Shown here in pieces: positions 54,501 to 63,194 of a stretch of DNA of 64,000 nucleotides. This stretch comes from an uncultured Acidobacteriota bacterium (GTDB lineage Bacteria > Acidobacteriota > Terriglobia > Terriglobales > Acidobacteriaceae): NCBI GenBank assembly GCA_903873705.1, contig CAIQPK010000035.1, forward strand, positions 1 to 64,000. Direction: 5' to 3'. A program made the position numbers and the translations under genes. How positions within the stretch are numbered: the first letter of the stretch is position 1; each line of letters begins with the position of its first letter. The notes below the pieces were generated by a model. The model had not been told where the DNA came from, made no database searches, and saw only the letters and a list, made by a program, of their open reading frames with translations.

Positions 54501-54610
54501 CCAAAAAGAAAGCGAAACCCGATGCCGCCCCCATCCCCGCCAAACCCTCCAAGCGCAGCGGCAAATCCAAAACCCGCCAACGCAACAAGAAGACCAAGGG
54601 CCGCCACTAG
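51536..54610 (+). CDS. rnr: ribonuclease R with repeat-derived insertions
   Basis: 1024 residues, about 200 longer than usual RNase R. Order: N-terminal helix-turn-helix-like domain (about 1-65), cold-shock domains (about 95-270), catalytic RNB domain with TIDGETARDFDDAVLVRPLP (Asp cluster, about 341-360), S1 domain (FRAIILSVTKYGFFVELDDI) and a Lys-rich tail. It degrades structured RNA 3' to 5'. Two stretches, about residues 470-500 and 774-850, do not belong to the family: they are Pro/Arg/Ser-rich and are translated from DNA repeats that elsewhere lie between genes. Both are in frame and fall in linkers (inside RNB before the DFDLPEP block, and between RNB and S1). Confidence 0.95.
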   Translation: MPAPQNPRSDRDLLARISRAAGQKAGYKQLIRELGLGGGRERRLLLEQLATLVARKELVALSENMWALPKPQPEAALPKRDPSARFQDFETHARSGRDRYISGRLDLHRDGFGFVRPDAPRTGKPAPEDIFIPPNEINGAMQGDLVLVDELPPDRTGRRSGRIARVLTRKNPTVVGIFHYAVPSRLRERGDRGTLVSGNFVTPLDERVASLISIPIGAELLPPQADSPHRTIGDEARPQSWQPKDPRYPLEGLAVDVEITSFPSPGHPARGRLIEVLGPPDAFGVDVEIIIRKHHIPHTFPPDVLSEAAQQSAQTVAALAAEDPATLETREDFRGLPIVTIDGETARDFDDAVLVRPLPSGNTELQVHIADVSFYVRPGSPLDTEARVRGTSVYFPDRAVPMLPHALSSGMCSLLPNEDRLVQSCIMEIDPRGEIVGYRVTEGLIRSVRRCTYTTVQHCLNASPEAAAWNQGPGPRTRGPESTQVAPSEPWALDPAPSSRPAVTPPPTAEDLAERELIAATHPELPAAFDRMLELALRLNAKRRRRGSIDFDLPEPIVEFDPDGNMKAIVRSERGWSHRLIEEFMLSANECVATWLEHKNIPSIYRIHEMPDPKRIVDFEETAATFGQTLGIGGLPVRKLTMKADRRDVQRNKAKGRDTRSPQRHEIPDKIPVTPQMYQKLIRRIQGHPEERILAYLMLRSLKQARYAEKNEGHFALASPSYTHFTSPIRRYPDLIVHRLLRAMLHAGADPRGGPITSADTQPWQAELDRSKGKGPAPRAQVPASLAAHLSSRLDRPATNLSSRPDRPSTTLSSRPERSAVERPAVEPATNARSQAAPSGPWALNPVPSLPPISAEELTDIATESSQSERRAADAERELIEWKKIKFMQDRIGDDFRAIILSVTKYGFFVELDDIFIEGLVPLQSLVGDFYTFRDTDRTIAGARTGHVFSIGQRVEVILDRIDRQQRRLQFALLPGTEPQLPTLRPGSSKKKAKPDAAPIPAKPSKRSGKSKTRQRNKKTKGRH
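52945..53030. repeat. in-frame repeat insertion 1 in rnr
   Basis: CAGGGCCCAGG-type arms (from 52948) pair with CCCTGGGCCCTGG (about 53003-53016). The segment GCGCCTTCTGAACCCTGGGC (from 52991) recurs at 54044 as GCGCCTTCTGGGCCCTGGGC. The whole insert keeps the frame and encodes a Pro/Gly-rich linker. Confidence 0.8.
53856..54082. repeat. in-frame repeat insertion 2 in rnr, with 33-nt tandem units
   Basis: TCATCTCGAC-type units start at 53906, 53939 and 53972, exactly 33 bases apart, and encode LSSRLDRPATN, LSSRPDRPSTT and LSSRPERSAVE. The third unit continues as the 35-bp repeat also found between genes at 42827-42861. GGGCCC-rich arms flank the units at both ends. Confidence 0.88.
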
Positions 54611-54630
54611 CTCACCACGGCCACCGAACT

Positions 54631-54725
54631 TAGCGCTGAAGGCGCGGCCTATACCAGCATGGGGCGCAGCCCCATGTAAGCTCCGAAATAAGAGCGAAGG
54701 GCTGAAAGCCCGCCCTATCCCAGCC
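54631..54725. repeat. dispersed GCGCTGAAGGCGC repeat
   Basis: TAGCGCTGAAGGCGCG is followed by ATACCAGC, a GGGGCGCAGCCCC hairpin and AGGGCTGAAAGCCCGCCC. Related copies start at 7271 and 59554. Lies just after rnr, no coding capacity. Confidence 0.75.
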
Positions 54726-54763
54726 ACCACACTCCGTGCCGATTTGCTAGCCTTAACCTCACC

Positions 54764-55441
54764 ATGAAACTCGACGAGGTGCCCGCAGTGTTAGACGTCC
54801 ATCCCCCTCACCACCCCGCCCACGGTGTACGCGACTTCTTTCTCCACCTCTTCACCATCACCATCGGCCTGCTCATCGCGCTCAGCCTTGAAGGCCTGGT
54901 CGAGTGGCAGCACCACCGCCACCTCGTCCACGAAGCCGAAGCCAGCCTCCACGCCGAAATCGCCGCCAACGCTAAAGACATGCAGGCCAGCATCGACGAC
55001 CTCCACAAGCGCGAGCAGGTCCTCAAAGACGACGTCGTCGTCCTCAAGTACATCGTCAAAAACCACAAGGCCCCGGAGAAGGGCACGCTGGACATCACCT
55101 TCCGCATCCGCGGCTTCCAGGACGTCAGCTGGAAGACCGCGCAATCCACCGGCGCGCTCGCCTACATGCCCTACGACCGTGCCCAGCAGTACGCCGATAT
55201 CTATGCGACGCAGCAGGAGCTCCAGGCCGCCCAGCAGCTGGCCGCCCGCGACGCCATCATCGCCCTCGGCCCTTTCCTTAACTCAGCCGACGTCAAGGGC
55301 ACCGCCGACCCCACCGAGGGCGAAACCTCCGCCACCCGCGAAAAAATCGAAATCCTGCAAGGCCAGCTCCTGCTCATCGACTCCCTCATGCAGGCCCTCA
55401 ACACCAGCTACCAGAAATTCCTGACCACCCACCCCGAGTAG
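54764..55441 (+). CDS. membrane-anchored coiled-coil protein
   Basis: 225 residues. A short polar head, one membrane helix (about 24-45, DFFLHLFTITIGLLIALSLE), then a His-rich stretch (VEWQHHRHLVHEAEASLHAE) and long helices with coiled-coil spacing to the end. No enzyme motif. Family not recognised with certainty. Single gene. The spacer after it (55442-55594) holds TTGC-type and CTCTACCC-type tracts and one TGTCATTCCCGCAGGCAATC repeat. Confidence 0.65.
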   Translation: MKLDEVPAVLDVHPPHHPAHGVRDFFLHLFTITIGLLIALSLEGLVEWQHHRHLVHEAEASLHAEIAANAKDMQASIDDLHKREQVLKDDVVVLKYIVKNHKAPEKGTLDITFRIRGFQDVSWKTAQSTGALAYMPYDRAQQYADIYATQQELQAAQQLAARDAIIALGPFLNSADVKGTADPTEGETSATREKIEILQGQLLLIDSLMQALNTSYQKFLTTHPE

Positions 55442-55594
55442 CGAAAGCGATTACCGCTTCCTTCGCAGCAGCCGCTACCCTTGCCTTTGCAGTTGCCCTG
55501 GCTCTGCCTTTCTTTCTGTCATTCCCGCAGGCAATCTGCTTCCAACCGTCGCCACACCACTACGCTCTACCCTCTACCCACCACCCACTGCTTC

Positions 55595-55661
55595 AAAAAA
55601 ACAAGCCCCACATCTTCGCGATCCGGGCCGCTGAAACCCGAATCGCGAAGATGTGGGGCTT
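55595..55661 (-). terminator. strong Rho-independent terminator
   Basis: A perfect 20-bp stem (55603-55622 with 55642-55661) has a 19-nt loop that itself holds a CGGG/CCCG pair. On the minus strand it is followed by seven T (55595-55601). It lies 14 bases after the stop of the gene at 55676. Confidence 0.95.
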
Positions 55662-55675
55662 ATCCCTGAATCCGT

Positions 55676-57325
55676 TTACTTCACGGTCAGGGCAATCGAA
55701 GAAGTTTGTGTAACCGAGCCCGAAGTCGCGGTTACGGTCATCGTTGAAGTCCCCGCAGGTGTCGGCGTTGCCGCCGTCACGCTATCGTTGCCGCAACCCA
55801 CAACCGCTCCCAAAGCCAACGCCAGCATCACGAGGCTCAATACCCGTAGCGCCGCCGCGTTCCTGCCCAGCCGCCTGCGCGATCCGAACAGCAGCAGCCC
55901 CGCAAACGGCAACAGCATCGCGGCCATCACGCCGCCATTATTTCCGCCGCGCAGTGCCGCCACCTTAGCCGTAGTCGACACCGTCACCACCTCGGTCGAC
56001 AGCCCCGTGGACGTTACCCCCACCGACGACGGCGAAAACAGGCACGACGCCCCTGCCGGCAGCCCGCTGCAGCTTAGGTTTACGGTTCCCGAAAAGCCAT
56101 TCACCGGCGCCAGGTTCAACCTGAACGTGCTCGAGTTCCCTGCCGTCACGCTGAGCGTGGGGTCGGACATACTCAGCGCAAACGATGGCGTCGCGCCCGC
56201 CGTCACGCTGTTTGTAATCCCGGCAAACAACCCATGCACTTCGCCCGTCAGCCCGGCCGTAAAGTAAACCGTGCTCGTGTCGCCCCCGCTTACCGCGGTC
56301 GTTCCCGTCACCGTCGTGCCGCCCGGTAGAAGCTCCCACAGGCTCGCATAAACCAGCGGCTTCGCCGTCGAATCCACCAACTGGCCCAGGAACGCGAACG
56401 TGTTCGGGTCATACACGTTGATCTTGCCATCGCCAAAGTTGCCGATCAGGACGTCGTTGGAGTAAATCCCGAAGGTTGCCGGAGCAATCGCCACGCCCCA
56501 CGGCGAGTTCAGATTCCCGCCCGTCGCCAGCCGCGAAACAAAGTTCCCCGCGTTGTCGAAAACGTCTACCAGCCCATTGCCCGCCGCATCGATCGTGTGG
56601 AACGGAGCCGTAGCCGACCGCAGCGCATAGGTCACATACACCTTGGTCCCAATCACGTGAATGCCAAACGGCGAATACCCTGCCGGAAGCGTCGGGTCAG
56701 TGAAGGTCCCCGTCAGGTGGGTCAGCGCAAAGGTGCTGTCGTAAACCTCAATCTTGTTGCCGGTGCCAAAGTTCGGCGCCAGGATGTAGCTCGCCGAAGT
56801 TACGCCTGCCGTCGCAATATTCAGGATTGCCAGCCCCGGATACGAGGCTCCTCCCGTGGTGTTGTTCACCATGATCTGCGCAATCGCGCCGCCGGTCCCC
56901 AGCTTCGAGTTCCACCCCGAAATCGTTCCATCCAGTGTCGAGAAGATGAACGAAGCCTTGGTCCCGTTCGTCAGCACCATCCCCACCGCGCCACCCGTCG
57001 TCACCGACCCCGCCGGCAATCCCGTCGCCGTCGTCGATCCCGAAGCCGCCGGAACCACCACCTTGAAGTTCAGAATGCCAGTCGCAGGCAAAACAAAGTT
57101 CTGCCCGGTCCCCTGCGCGCTGATCCACCACGTCCCGCTCGTCGAAACTGCCCACGGGTTGATGAACCCCGCATCGGTCGCCGCCGCCGGAACCGACCCA
57201 TCGGAAAGAATGTTGGTCACCTTGTACGCCTGCGCCGCCGCCGGCGACACCCCCACAGCAGCGGCAAATACGCCCGCCGCCACCAGACTCACTGCAGCAA
57301 GACTCTTCGGAAATGGAAAACGCAT
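55676..57325 (-). CDS. secreted TIGR03118-like protein
   Basis: 549 residues. Signal peptide about 1-32. The main part (about 33-380) matches the TIGR03118 group: TNILSDGSVPAAATDAGFIN, NPWAVSTSGTWWISAQGTG, GYSPFGIHVIGTKVYVTYAL and SPWGVAIAPATFGIYSNDVL, a beta-propeller-like fold. An Ig-like domain follows (about 385-470, GFSGTVNLSCSGLPAGASCL), then a hydrophobic helix and a Ser/Thr-rich end. Extracellular or surface location is likely; function unknown. The 57326-57540 spacer holds its promoter and a GCGGGA/TCCCGC hairpin, no gene. Confidence 0.85.
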   Translation of the reverse strand: MRFPFPKSLAAVSLVAAGVFAAAVGVSPAAAQAYKVTNILSDGSVPAAATDAGFINPWAVSTSGTWWISAQGTGQNFVLPATGILNFKVVVPAASGSTTATGLPAGSVTTGGAVGMVLTNGTKASFIFSTLDGTISGWNSKLGTGGAIAQIMVNNTTGGASYPGLAILNIATAGVTSASYILAPNFGTGNKIEVYDSTFALTHLTGTFTDPTLPAGYSPFGIHVIGTKVYVTYALRSATAPFHTIDAAGNGLVDVFDNAGNFVSRLATGGNLNSPWGVAIAPATFGIYSNDVLIGNFGDGKINVYDPNTFAFLGQLVDSTAKPLVYASLWELLPGGTTVTGTTAVSGGDTSTVYFTAGLTGEVHGLFAGITNSVTAGATPSFALSMSDPTLSVTAGNSSTFRLNLAPVNGFSGTVNLSCSGLPAGASCLFSPSSVGVTSTGLSTEVVTVSTTAKVAALRGGNNGGVMAAMLLPFAGLLLFGSRRRLGRNAAALRVLSLVMLALALGAVVGCGNDSVTAATPTPAGTSTMTVTATSGSVTQTSSIALTVK

Positions 57326-57540
57326 AAATGCCTCACTGGTCCGCCCCCCGCGCGTTCCGGAGACGTTGGCTGATTGAGCGGGAACATCCCGCCACTCAGC
57401 AGCCTAGTCAGGCAGCCCCTTTTTCTTGTCAGGCTTCTGTCACCCGATTGTCATTCCACCGAGACACACCGCCGTTGCCCACGAGACAAACTAAAGACAT
57501 TAATTCTTTCGTGACAAAAACCCCAATGTTTACCACTAAT

Positions 57541-58005
57541 TCACTTCACCGCCGGCACCCGGACATAGTGAACCTCGTCACTGAACGTCTCCCCGCCCTG
57601 CCGCCCCTCACTCCGCGCCAGCACCTTCCCCGCACCCTCGCGCTGGTAAATCACCCGCTGCACATGCTCATCGCCACCCTCAAAAACCAGCTTCTCCGCC
57701 GTGGCAGACACCAGTTTGAACTCCGCCACCTTCTTCCCGTTCGGCGACGCGATGTAAAACACCTCCGTCCCCCGCAGCTCCAGCCGAAGATACTCAAAGC
57801 TCCGCGTCTGTCCGTCGCGCCACGCGTGGCTCAGGCCGACCATCATCGCCCCCGCCGGAGCGGTCCACCGCTCCTCAACCACACCCTGCGCGCTCTCTGA
57901 CCGCCAGTCCCCGCTCAGCCACGCCACCCGGCTCAAATCCGCCGCCTGCGCCCCCAGGCTCCCCGCCAGCAACACCGCAAACGCAACCGCGCGCATCAGG
58001 CTCAT
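57541..58005 (-). CDS. secreted DUF6265-like protein
   Basis: 154 residues from the ATG at 58005, with GAGGTG six bases upstream; the frame is open to 58290 but that overlaps the serine hydrolase gene. Signal peptide about 1-20. The block LSRVAWLSGDWRSESAQGVV, then EERWTAPAGAMMVGLSHAWR, matches what I know of DUF6265, lipocalin-like periplasmic proteins. It lies 62 bases after the serine hydrolase gene in the same direction. Confidence 0.78.
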   Translation of the reverse strand: MSLMRAVAFAVLLAGSLGAQAADLSRVAWLSGDWRSESAQGVVEERWTAPAGAMMVGLSHAWRDGQTRSFEYLRLELRGTEVFYIASPNGKKVAEFKLVSATAEKLVFEGGDEHVQRVIYQREGAGKVLARSEGRQGGETFSDEVHYVRVPAVK

Positions 58006-58067
58006 CGAGCTCACCTCGCCACCCAACCTACCGCATTCACTCCCCGCCCGCGCAAATCTGTGACGAA

Positions 58068-59456
58068 CTACCCCTTGCCCACCACCAGCAGCTGTTCGAT
58101 CTTCCCATCCGGCATCCGGTAGACCGTCACCACCACGCTCGTCCCGCCGGCAAACGTCACCCGATACAGCCCGAACGTCATCCCGCCGCGCAGCGCCGTC
58201 CGCAGCCGCACCGCATCGGTCACTTTGCCCATCGGCGCCAAGGTCGATTTGAAATCCGCCAGCGCGTCCTTGTCGAAGTAAGCATTGCAATCCACCGTAA
58301 ACAGCGTCCGGTCGATTTGCCCATCCTGCAACCCCGTCATGATCCCCTGCAGCGGCCCCGCGAACGTATCCGCACCATCACCGGCACTCGCCGGAAACAG
58401 CAACGGCGTAATCGCGCTCGCAATCTTCCCCGCCGCGCTCGACGCCACCTCGTTGGTCAGCACCACCACCGCCACACCGTCATCCGGATACATCACGTTC
58501 TCGGCCACAAAGCCGCCCACCTCGCCGCCATGCTCCAGCTCCCGCCGCCCATTGCGCACATGCACGTCGGTCCCCAGCCCGTAGCCCGAGTCCGTTCCGT
58601 CCTTCAGCTTCTGCGCCGTCTCAAACTCCGCATAGCTCGCCTTCGAAAGCAGCGACTGCTTCATAATCCCGATATCCCACTTCAGCAGCGCCGACGCCGG
58701 CATCGCCAGATCGCCATCCCCGAAGTACCACCCCGCCGCCTCCAGCGGCTGCTCCCGCGGCGGCGCCATCGCATACGACACGTACCCCGTCACCTGCAGC
58801 TTCTGCCGCTCCGTATAGGTGTTGACCACGCCTTCCAGCCCCGCCGGCCCCAGCACCCGCTCCCGCAGAAACCGCTCAAACGATTCCCCACTCACCTTCT
58901 CCACGATCAGCGCCGCCAGCACAAAGTTCGTGTTCGAGTACTGCCACTTCGTCCCCGGCTCAAAGTCCAGCGGCTTCTCCGCCCACTCATGAATGATGTT
59001 GATCGGCTGCGCTTCCTTCAGCCACGCCGGAATGATGTAATCCTGCGGCGCATAATCTTCGTAACCGGAAGTCATCGTCAGCAGGTTGCGAATCGTCACC
59101 TCATTCGCCCGCGTCAGCTCCGGAAAATACTTCCCCACCGGGTCATCCAGCTTCAGCTTCCCATCCTGTTGCAGCAGCAGCACCGCGGTCGCCGTAAACT
59201 GCTTGGAAATTGACCCGATCGGATAAGCCATCTCCGGCGCAGCCGGCTTCGGCGGCGACAACCGCGCCATCCCATAAGCCCGCGTGTAAACAATCTTCCC
59301 GTCCTTCACCACGCCCACCGATGCAGAAGGCACACCCGTATCGGCAAGGATCTTCGTCGCCGCGGCATCGATCTTCGCCGTCACATCCCCATTCAGTTGA
59401 GCGCAGGCAGCCGTCGAGACCGCCAGCAGGAAAGCAAGAGTACCAGTCTTCACCAT
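58068..59456 (-). CDS. serine hydrolase (class C beta-lactamase fold)
   Basis: 462 residues from the ATG at 59456, which opens a signal peptide (LAFLLAVSTAACAQ); earlier in-frame starts reach 59597. The nucleophile motif SISK (in YPIGSISKQFTATAVLLLQQ) and the YSN motif (WQYSNTNFVLAALIVEKVSG) are clear, and a HGGEVGG motif (LEHGGEVGGFVAENVMYPDD) serves as the third element. A C-terminal domain of about 100 residues follows. Such enzymes cleave esters or peptides; resistance to antibiotics is not implied. Confidence 0.9.
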   Translation of the reverse strand: MVKTGTLAFLLAVSTAACAQLNGDVTAKIDAAATKILADTGVPSASVGVVKDGKIVYTRAYGMARLSPPKPAAPEMAYPIGSISKQFTATAVLLLQQDGKLKLDDPVGKYFPELTRANEVTIRNLLTMTSGYEDYAPQDYIIPAWLKEAQPINIIHEWAEKPLDFEPGTKWQYSNTNFVLAALIVEKVSGESFERFLRERVLGPAGLEGVVNTYTERQKLQVTGYVSYAMAPPREQPLEAAGWYFGDGDLAMPASALLKWDIGIMKQSLLSKASYAEFETAQKLKDGTDSGYGLGTDVHVRNGRRELEHGGEVGGFVAENVMYPDDGVAVVVLTNEVASSAAGKIASAITPLLFPASAGDGADTFAGPLQGIMTGLQDGQIDRTLFTVDCNAYFDKDALADFKSTLAPMGKVTDAVRLRTALRGGMTFGLYRVTFAGGTSVVVTVYRMPDGKIEQLLVVGKG

Positions 59457-59553
59457 GATGCAGCCGAGCATAACACCCGCACGCAAATTCTCGTGGCCCA
59501 TCCTTCGCGCCTCATGCAAAGGGTTGGGTAGCGGGCGAAGCCCGACCGGAACC

Positions 59554-59641
59554 TGGCGCTGAAGGCGCGCCCAATACCAGCAAGGGCGACGCCCCATCTA
59601 TCGGCCCGAACACACTCCAAGGGCTGCAAGCCCGCCCCACA
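59554..59641. repeat. dispersed GCGCTGAAGGCGC repeat
   Basis: TGGCGCTGAAGGCGCG, ATACCAGC, then AGGGCGACGCCCC and AGGGCTGCAAGCCCGCCCC. It matches the copies starting at 7271 and 54631. No gene in 59598-59661. Confidence 0.75.
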
Positions 59642-59661
59642 AGGGGCATCGTTCCATTACG

Positions 59662-60138
59662 CTATTGCCGCGATTCGTGCCGCGCGTCCGGCAGCACCTT
59701 CCGCACCGCCACCTCGTACTCCCGCAGGTCATACAGCAGCTTCCGCGTCCACAGTATCCACTGGATAATCCCCAGCACCGGGCACACCATCGCCAGCACC
59801 GCCACCAGCGCGATCACCCGTGTCTGCTCCATCCGATCAGCATCGAAAATGTGCGCGGCGTTGTAAGCCAGCAGCACAAATACCCCCAGCGCCACCCACC
59901 GGATCAACAACTGGATGGACTGCCGGATAATCAGCACAATCAGCTGGTATGAGCTGTTGTAGACCTTCTTCAGCATCAGGAACCGCTTCGCGTCCGACGC
60001 CTTGATGAACCCACTGAAAACGGGCAGCGCCCCCAGCACCGAACGCATCGCCGGGCTGTAAGGCAGCGCCATGACGCCCAGCATGATGATGGCCAGGATC
60101 AGTCCCTGGCCAGTAAGCAGATTGAACAGTCGAACCAT
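59662..60138 (-). CDS. hypothetical membrane protein
   Basis: 158 residues, four hydrophobic segments (about 8-28, 63-78, 80-97 and 107-131). The C-terminal tail is charged. Not recognised. Single gene between the serine hydrolase and the M16 peptidase terminator. Confidence 0.6.
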   Translation of the reverse strand: MVRLFNLLTGQGLILAIIMLGVMALPYSPAMRSVLGALPVFSGFIKASDAKRFLMLKKVYNSSYQLIVLIIRQSIQLLIRWVALGVFVLLAYNAAHIFDADRMEQTRVIALVAVLAMVCPVLGIIQWILWTRKLLYDLREYEVAVRKVLPDARHESRQ

Positions 60139-60186
60139 TCCCGCAACTATAGCAGCGCCGGACCACCCCGCTGAACTTCCGCAAAC

Positions 60187-60220
60187 AAAAGGGGCGCAGC
60201 CCGCAGGCCGCGCCCCTTTT
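60187..60220 (-). terminator. Rho-independent terminator of the M16 gene
   Basis: AAAAGGGGCGC (60187-60197) pairs with GCGCCCCTTTT (60210-60220). On the minus strand it is followed by TTTTGTTTG-type sequence. It lies about 20 bases after the M16 peptidase stop, and can act on both strands. Confidence 0.8.
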
Positions 60221-60238
60221 TACCCCGATGAAGCAGCC

Positions 60239-63058
60239 TTACTTCGCGTCCTTCACCAGCACGCCCTGCCCATCGCGAACCTCGATCGGCCCCAGGTTCG
60301 CTTCCTTCATCTGGCTCTCGATCTTGGCGCGGTCGCCCACCACCACGATCACCATGTGGTCCGGATGGATGTACTCCTTCGCCACCCGCGCCACATCGGC
60401 CGACGTCACCGCCTCATACTTCCCAGGCAGCGTCGTGTAGTAATCCAGCGGACGGCTGTACAGGTAGATCGCACGCAGCGCACCGGCCGTTGCCGCCGAC
60501 GTCTCGAACTCACCCGGCAGCGAGTGAATGCTCGCGTCCTTGGCTTCCTTCAACTCCGCATCGGTCGGCGGTGCTGTCGGAAAGCGCTGCAGTTCGTACA
60601 TCAACTGCGTAGCCGCCTTGCCCGTCACGTCGGTCTTCACCAGTGTGCTGGCCAGGAACGGTCCGCCTTCGCGGAACGCTCTAAAACCAGAAGACGCGCC
60701 ATACGTGTAGCCGTTCTTCTCGCGCAGGTTCATGTTGATGCGGCTCGCAAAAGCCCCACCCAGCGTGTAGTTCATCACTTCCAGCGTCGGATAATCCGGC
60801 GACGTCACCGGAACGCCCACCGCCAGCGTGATCAACGCCGTCTGCGGCGCGCCAGGCTTGTCCACGATCACCACATGCGTCGCGGGCAACGTCGGAGCCG
60901 GAGGAATCGTCGCGCCAGACTTCGCCGTTCCCTTCCATCCGCCGAACGCACGCTCTGCCAGCCGCTTCGCCTCCACCTCCGTCACGTCGCCCACCAGCAC
61001 CAACGCAGAATCCGTCGGTCCATAGTGATCAGCGTAGAAGCCCGTCAGGTCCTCGCGCGTCAGCTTCGTTACGCTCTCCATCGTTCCAGTCGGAGACGCT
61101 CCATACGGCTGATCGCCATAGACCAGCTTCGGAGCTACCCGGCCAGCCATGGCGTTCACCGAGTCGCCTTCCTGCGCAAACCCAACCAGCCGCTGCTTGC
61201 GCAGGCGATCGATGTCATCCGGGCTGAACGCCGGATGCTCCACCACCTCGGCCAGCAGGTCCATGCCTTCGTTCACATGATTCGTCAGCACGGTCATGGT
61301 CGCATTCGCTCCATCCATCGTCGCGCCCACGCCCACCTGCGTTCCAATCTTCTCCTCGTCATCAGCCAGCTTCTTCTGATCCCGAGTCGTCGTCGCTTCG
61401 CCCATCACCTGCGCCGTCAGCGTGGCCAGTCCTGCCTTGTCCGCCGGATTGCTTTCGCTGCCCGCACGCACCGCCACCGAAGCCGAAACCACCGGCAACG
61501 ACTTCTCCTCGACGAAGTAAACCTTCATCCCGTTCGCCAGCGTGAACGTCTTCGGCACCGGCAACGCAAACTTGTTCAGCGGACCTGCCGTCGGCACCGT
61601 CTTCCGCCACATCTGCGAAGCTTCAAACGCATCCGTGTAAGGATTCGTGATCTTCACATCGGCGTCCGTGTCCTCCGGGCTCCGCGGAACATCGTTCAGC
61701 ACCTTCTTGCCCGGAACGCAGTAAATAACCACCGCTGCATCCTTGCTCAGGTACTTGGCCGCAGCCGCCTTCACACTCGCCGCCGTAACATTCTGCGTAG
61801 CCGCAATGTCCTTCGGCAGGTAGCCCGGATCGCCAACGTACTGGTTATACCGATCCAGCGTATCCGCCACGCCGCCAAACCCGCCCAACCGCTGCAGCCC
61901 ATTGATCTGCCGCGTCAGAGCCGTAGCCTTGGCCGATGCTACTTCGTCCGCCGTCGGCCCCTCGGCCTGCAGCTTCGCAATCTCGCTCCACGTCGTCGCT
62001 TCCAGGTCTTCCAGCTTCACGCCCGGCTTCGCGATAATGTTGCAGCTCGTCACGCCCACCAGCTTCTCCGCACGCGCGCCGCAGTTCACCCGCTGCGCCA
62101 CCTGCGTCTTGTAAACCAGCGCCTGCGTCAGCCGAGCCGCACGTGTACCGCCCAGTGCACGCACGGCAACCGCAATGTCCTTCTCGCCTGGCGTAAATGC
62201 CGCCGGAGTCAGCCACGCAATCGTCAGCAGCGGCAGGCGCACCGTGTCGGTCACCGTCACGCGCTTCTGCGCCGTGATCGGAGGCGTCACCACGTTCACC
62301 GGCTCAACCTTCGGCCCCGCCGGAATCGGCCCAAAATACTTCGTCAACAAAGCCTTCAGCTTCGCCGGATCAAAGTCGCCTGCAATCGCTATCGAAGCAT
62401 TATTCGGCGTATAGAACTGCTGATGAAAATCCCGAATATCCGCAATTCGAGCCGCTTCAATATCCGCATGGCTCCCAATCACGTTGCCGTAGTACGGATG
62501 CCCCGGAGAAAACAGGTTCTGATACATCGCCTCATCGGCTACGTCATAGGGCGTACCCTCACCCTGCCGGCGCTCGTTGCGCACCACGTCGCGCTGGTTG
62601 GTCAGCAGCTTGCGGTCCAGGCCTTCCATCAGGAAGCCCATCCGGTCGCTCTCCAGCCACAACCCCAGCTCCAGCTGATTGCTCGGCAGCGTCTCAAAAT
62701 AATTCGTACGGTCGAAGTCGGTCGTCCCGTTCACATCGGTCGCGCCGGCGCCTTCAACAAACTTGATGTGTGCCTTCTCGCCCACATGCTCGGCTTCTTC
62801 AAACATCATGTGCTCAAACAGGTGAGCAAACCCGGTACGCCCGGCCTTCTCATTCAACGGCCCCACGTGGTACCAGAGGTCGACCGCCACCAGCGGCAGC
62901 CGGTGGTCTTCATGCGTAATCACCTTCAGCCCGTTGGGCAGCGTGTACGTCTCGTACTTGATCTCGGGAATCTTCAGCGCGGCCTGTTGCGCCACCGCTC
63001 CGGTTACAACACAGCCAGCAATGGCCAGTGCTGCCAGGCTCTTCGAAAAATGCTTCAT
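60239..63058 (-). CDS. secreted M16 zinc peptidase, two-domain
   Basis: 939 residues. Signal peptide about 1-24. The zinc motif HxxEH is HLFEH at residues 79-83. The first M16 unit runs to about 460; a second, inactive unit (about 475-930) begins FTLANGMKVYFVEEKSLPVV and has no HxxEH. The full pair in one chain is the common layout for exported pitrilysin-like peptidases. It probably degrades peptides in the periplasm. Ended by the hairpin at 60187. Confidence 0.94.
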   Translation of the reverse strand: MKHFSKSLAALAIAGCVVTGAVAQQAALKIPEIKYETYTLPNGLKVITHEDHRLPLVAVDLWYHVGPLNEKAGRTGFAHLFEHMMFEEAEHVGEKAHIKFVEGAGATDVNGTTDFDRTNYFETLPSNQLELGLWLESDRMGFLMEGLDRKLLTNQRDVVRNERRQGEGTPYDVADEAMYQNLFSPGHPYYGNVIGSHADIEAARIADIRDFHQQFYTPNNASIAIAGDFDPAKLKALLTKYFGPIPAGPKVEPVNVVTPPITAQKRVTVTDTVRLPLLTIAWLTPAAFTPGEKDIAVAVRALGGTRAARLTQALVYKTQVAQRVNCGARAEKLVGVTSCNIIAKPGVKLEDLEATTWSEIAKLQAEGPTADEVASAKATALTRQINGLQRLGGFGGVADTLDRYNQYVGDPGYLPKDIAATQNVTAASVKAAAAKYLSKDAAVVIYCVPGKKVLNDVPRSPEDTDADVKITNPYTDAFEASQMWRKTVPTAGPLNKFALPVPKTFTLANGMKVYFVEEKSLPVVSASVAVRAGSESNPADKAGLATLTAQVMGEATTTRDQKKLADDEEKIGTQVGVGATMDGANATMTVLTNHVNEGMDLLAEVVEHPAFSPDDIDRLRKQRLVGFAQEGDSVNAMAGRVAPKLVYGDQPYGASPTGTMESVTKLTREDLTGFYADHYGPTDSALVLVGDVTEVEAKRLAERAFGGWKGTAKSGATIPPAPTLPATHVVIVDKPGAPQTALITLAVGVPVTSPDYPTLEVMNYTLGGAFASRINMNLREKNGYTYGASSGFRAFREGGPFLASTLVKTDVTGKAATQLMYELQRFPTAPPTDAELKEAKDASIHSLPGEFETSAATAGALRAIYLYSRPLDYYTTLPGKYEAVTSADVARVAKEYIHPDHMVIVVVGDRAKIESQMKEANLGPIEVRDGQGVLVKDAK

Positions 63059-63194
63059 GGGGAACGTCTCCTTGGAACTCCGTGCAGGGGCACACAGTCT
63101 GCCGTACTCAACCGGGGACCTGAATCAGAGGATCGATCTAGGATAGACGCTTTTACCACACAGACGTCAGCCCAGCGCCGAAAATGTGACCAGT

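Noticed and set aside
58068-59456. Beta-lactamase resistance gene
   Set aside because: SxxK and YxN are shared by many esterases and peptidases of this fold; nothing points to beta-lactam hydrolysis.
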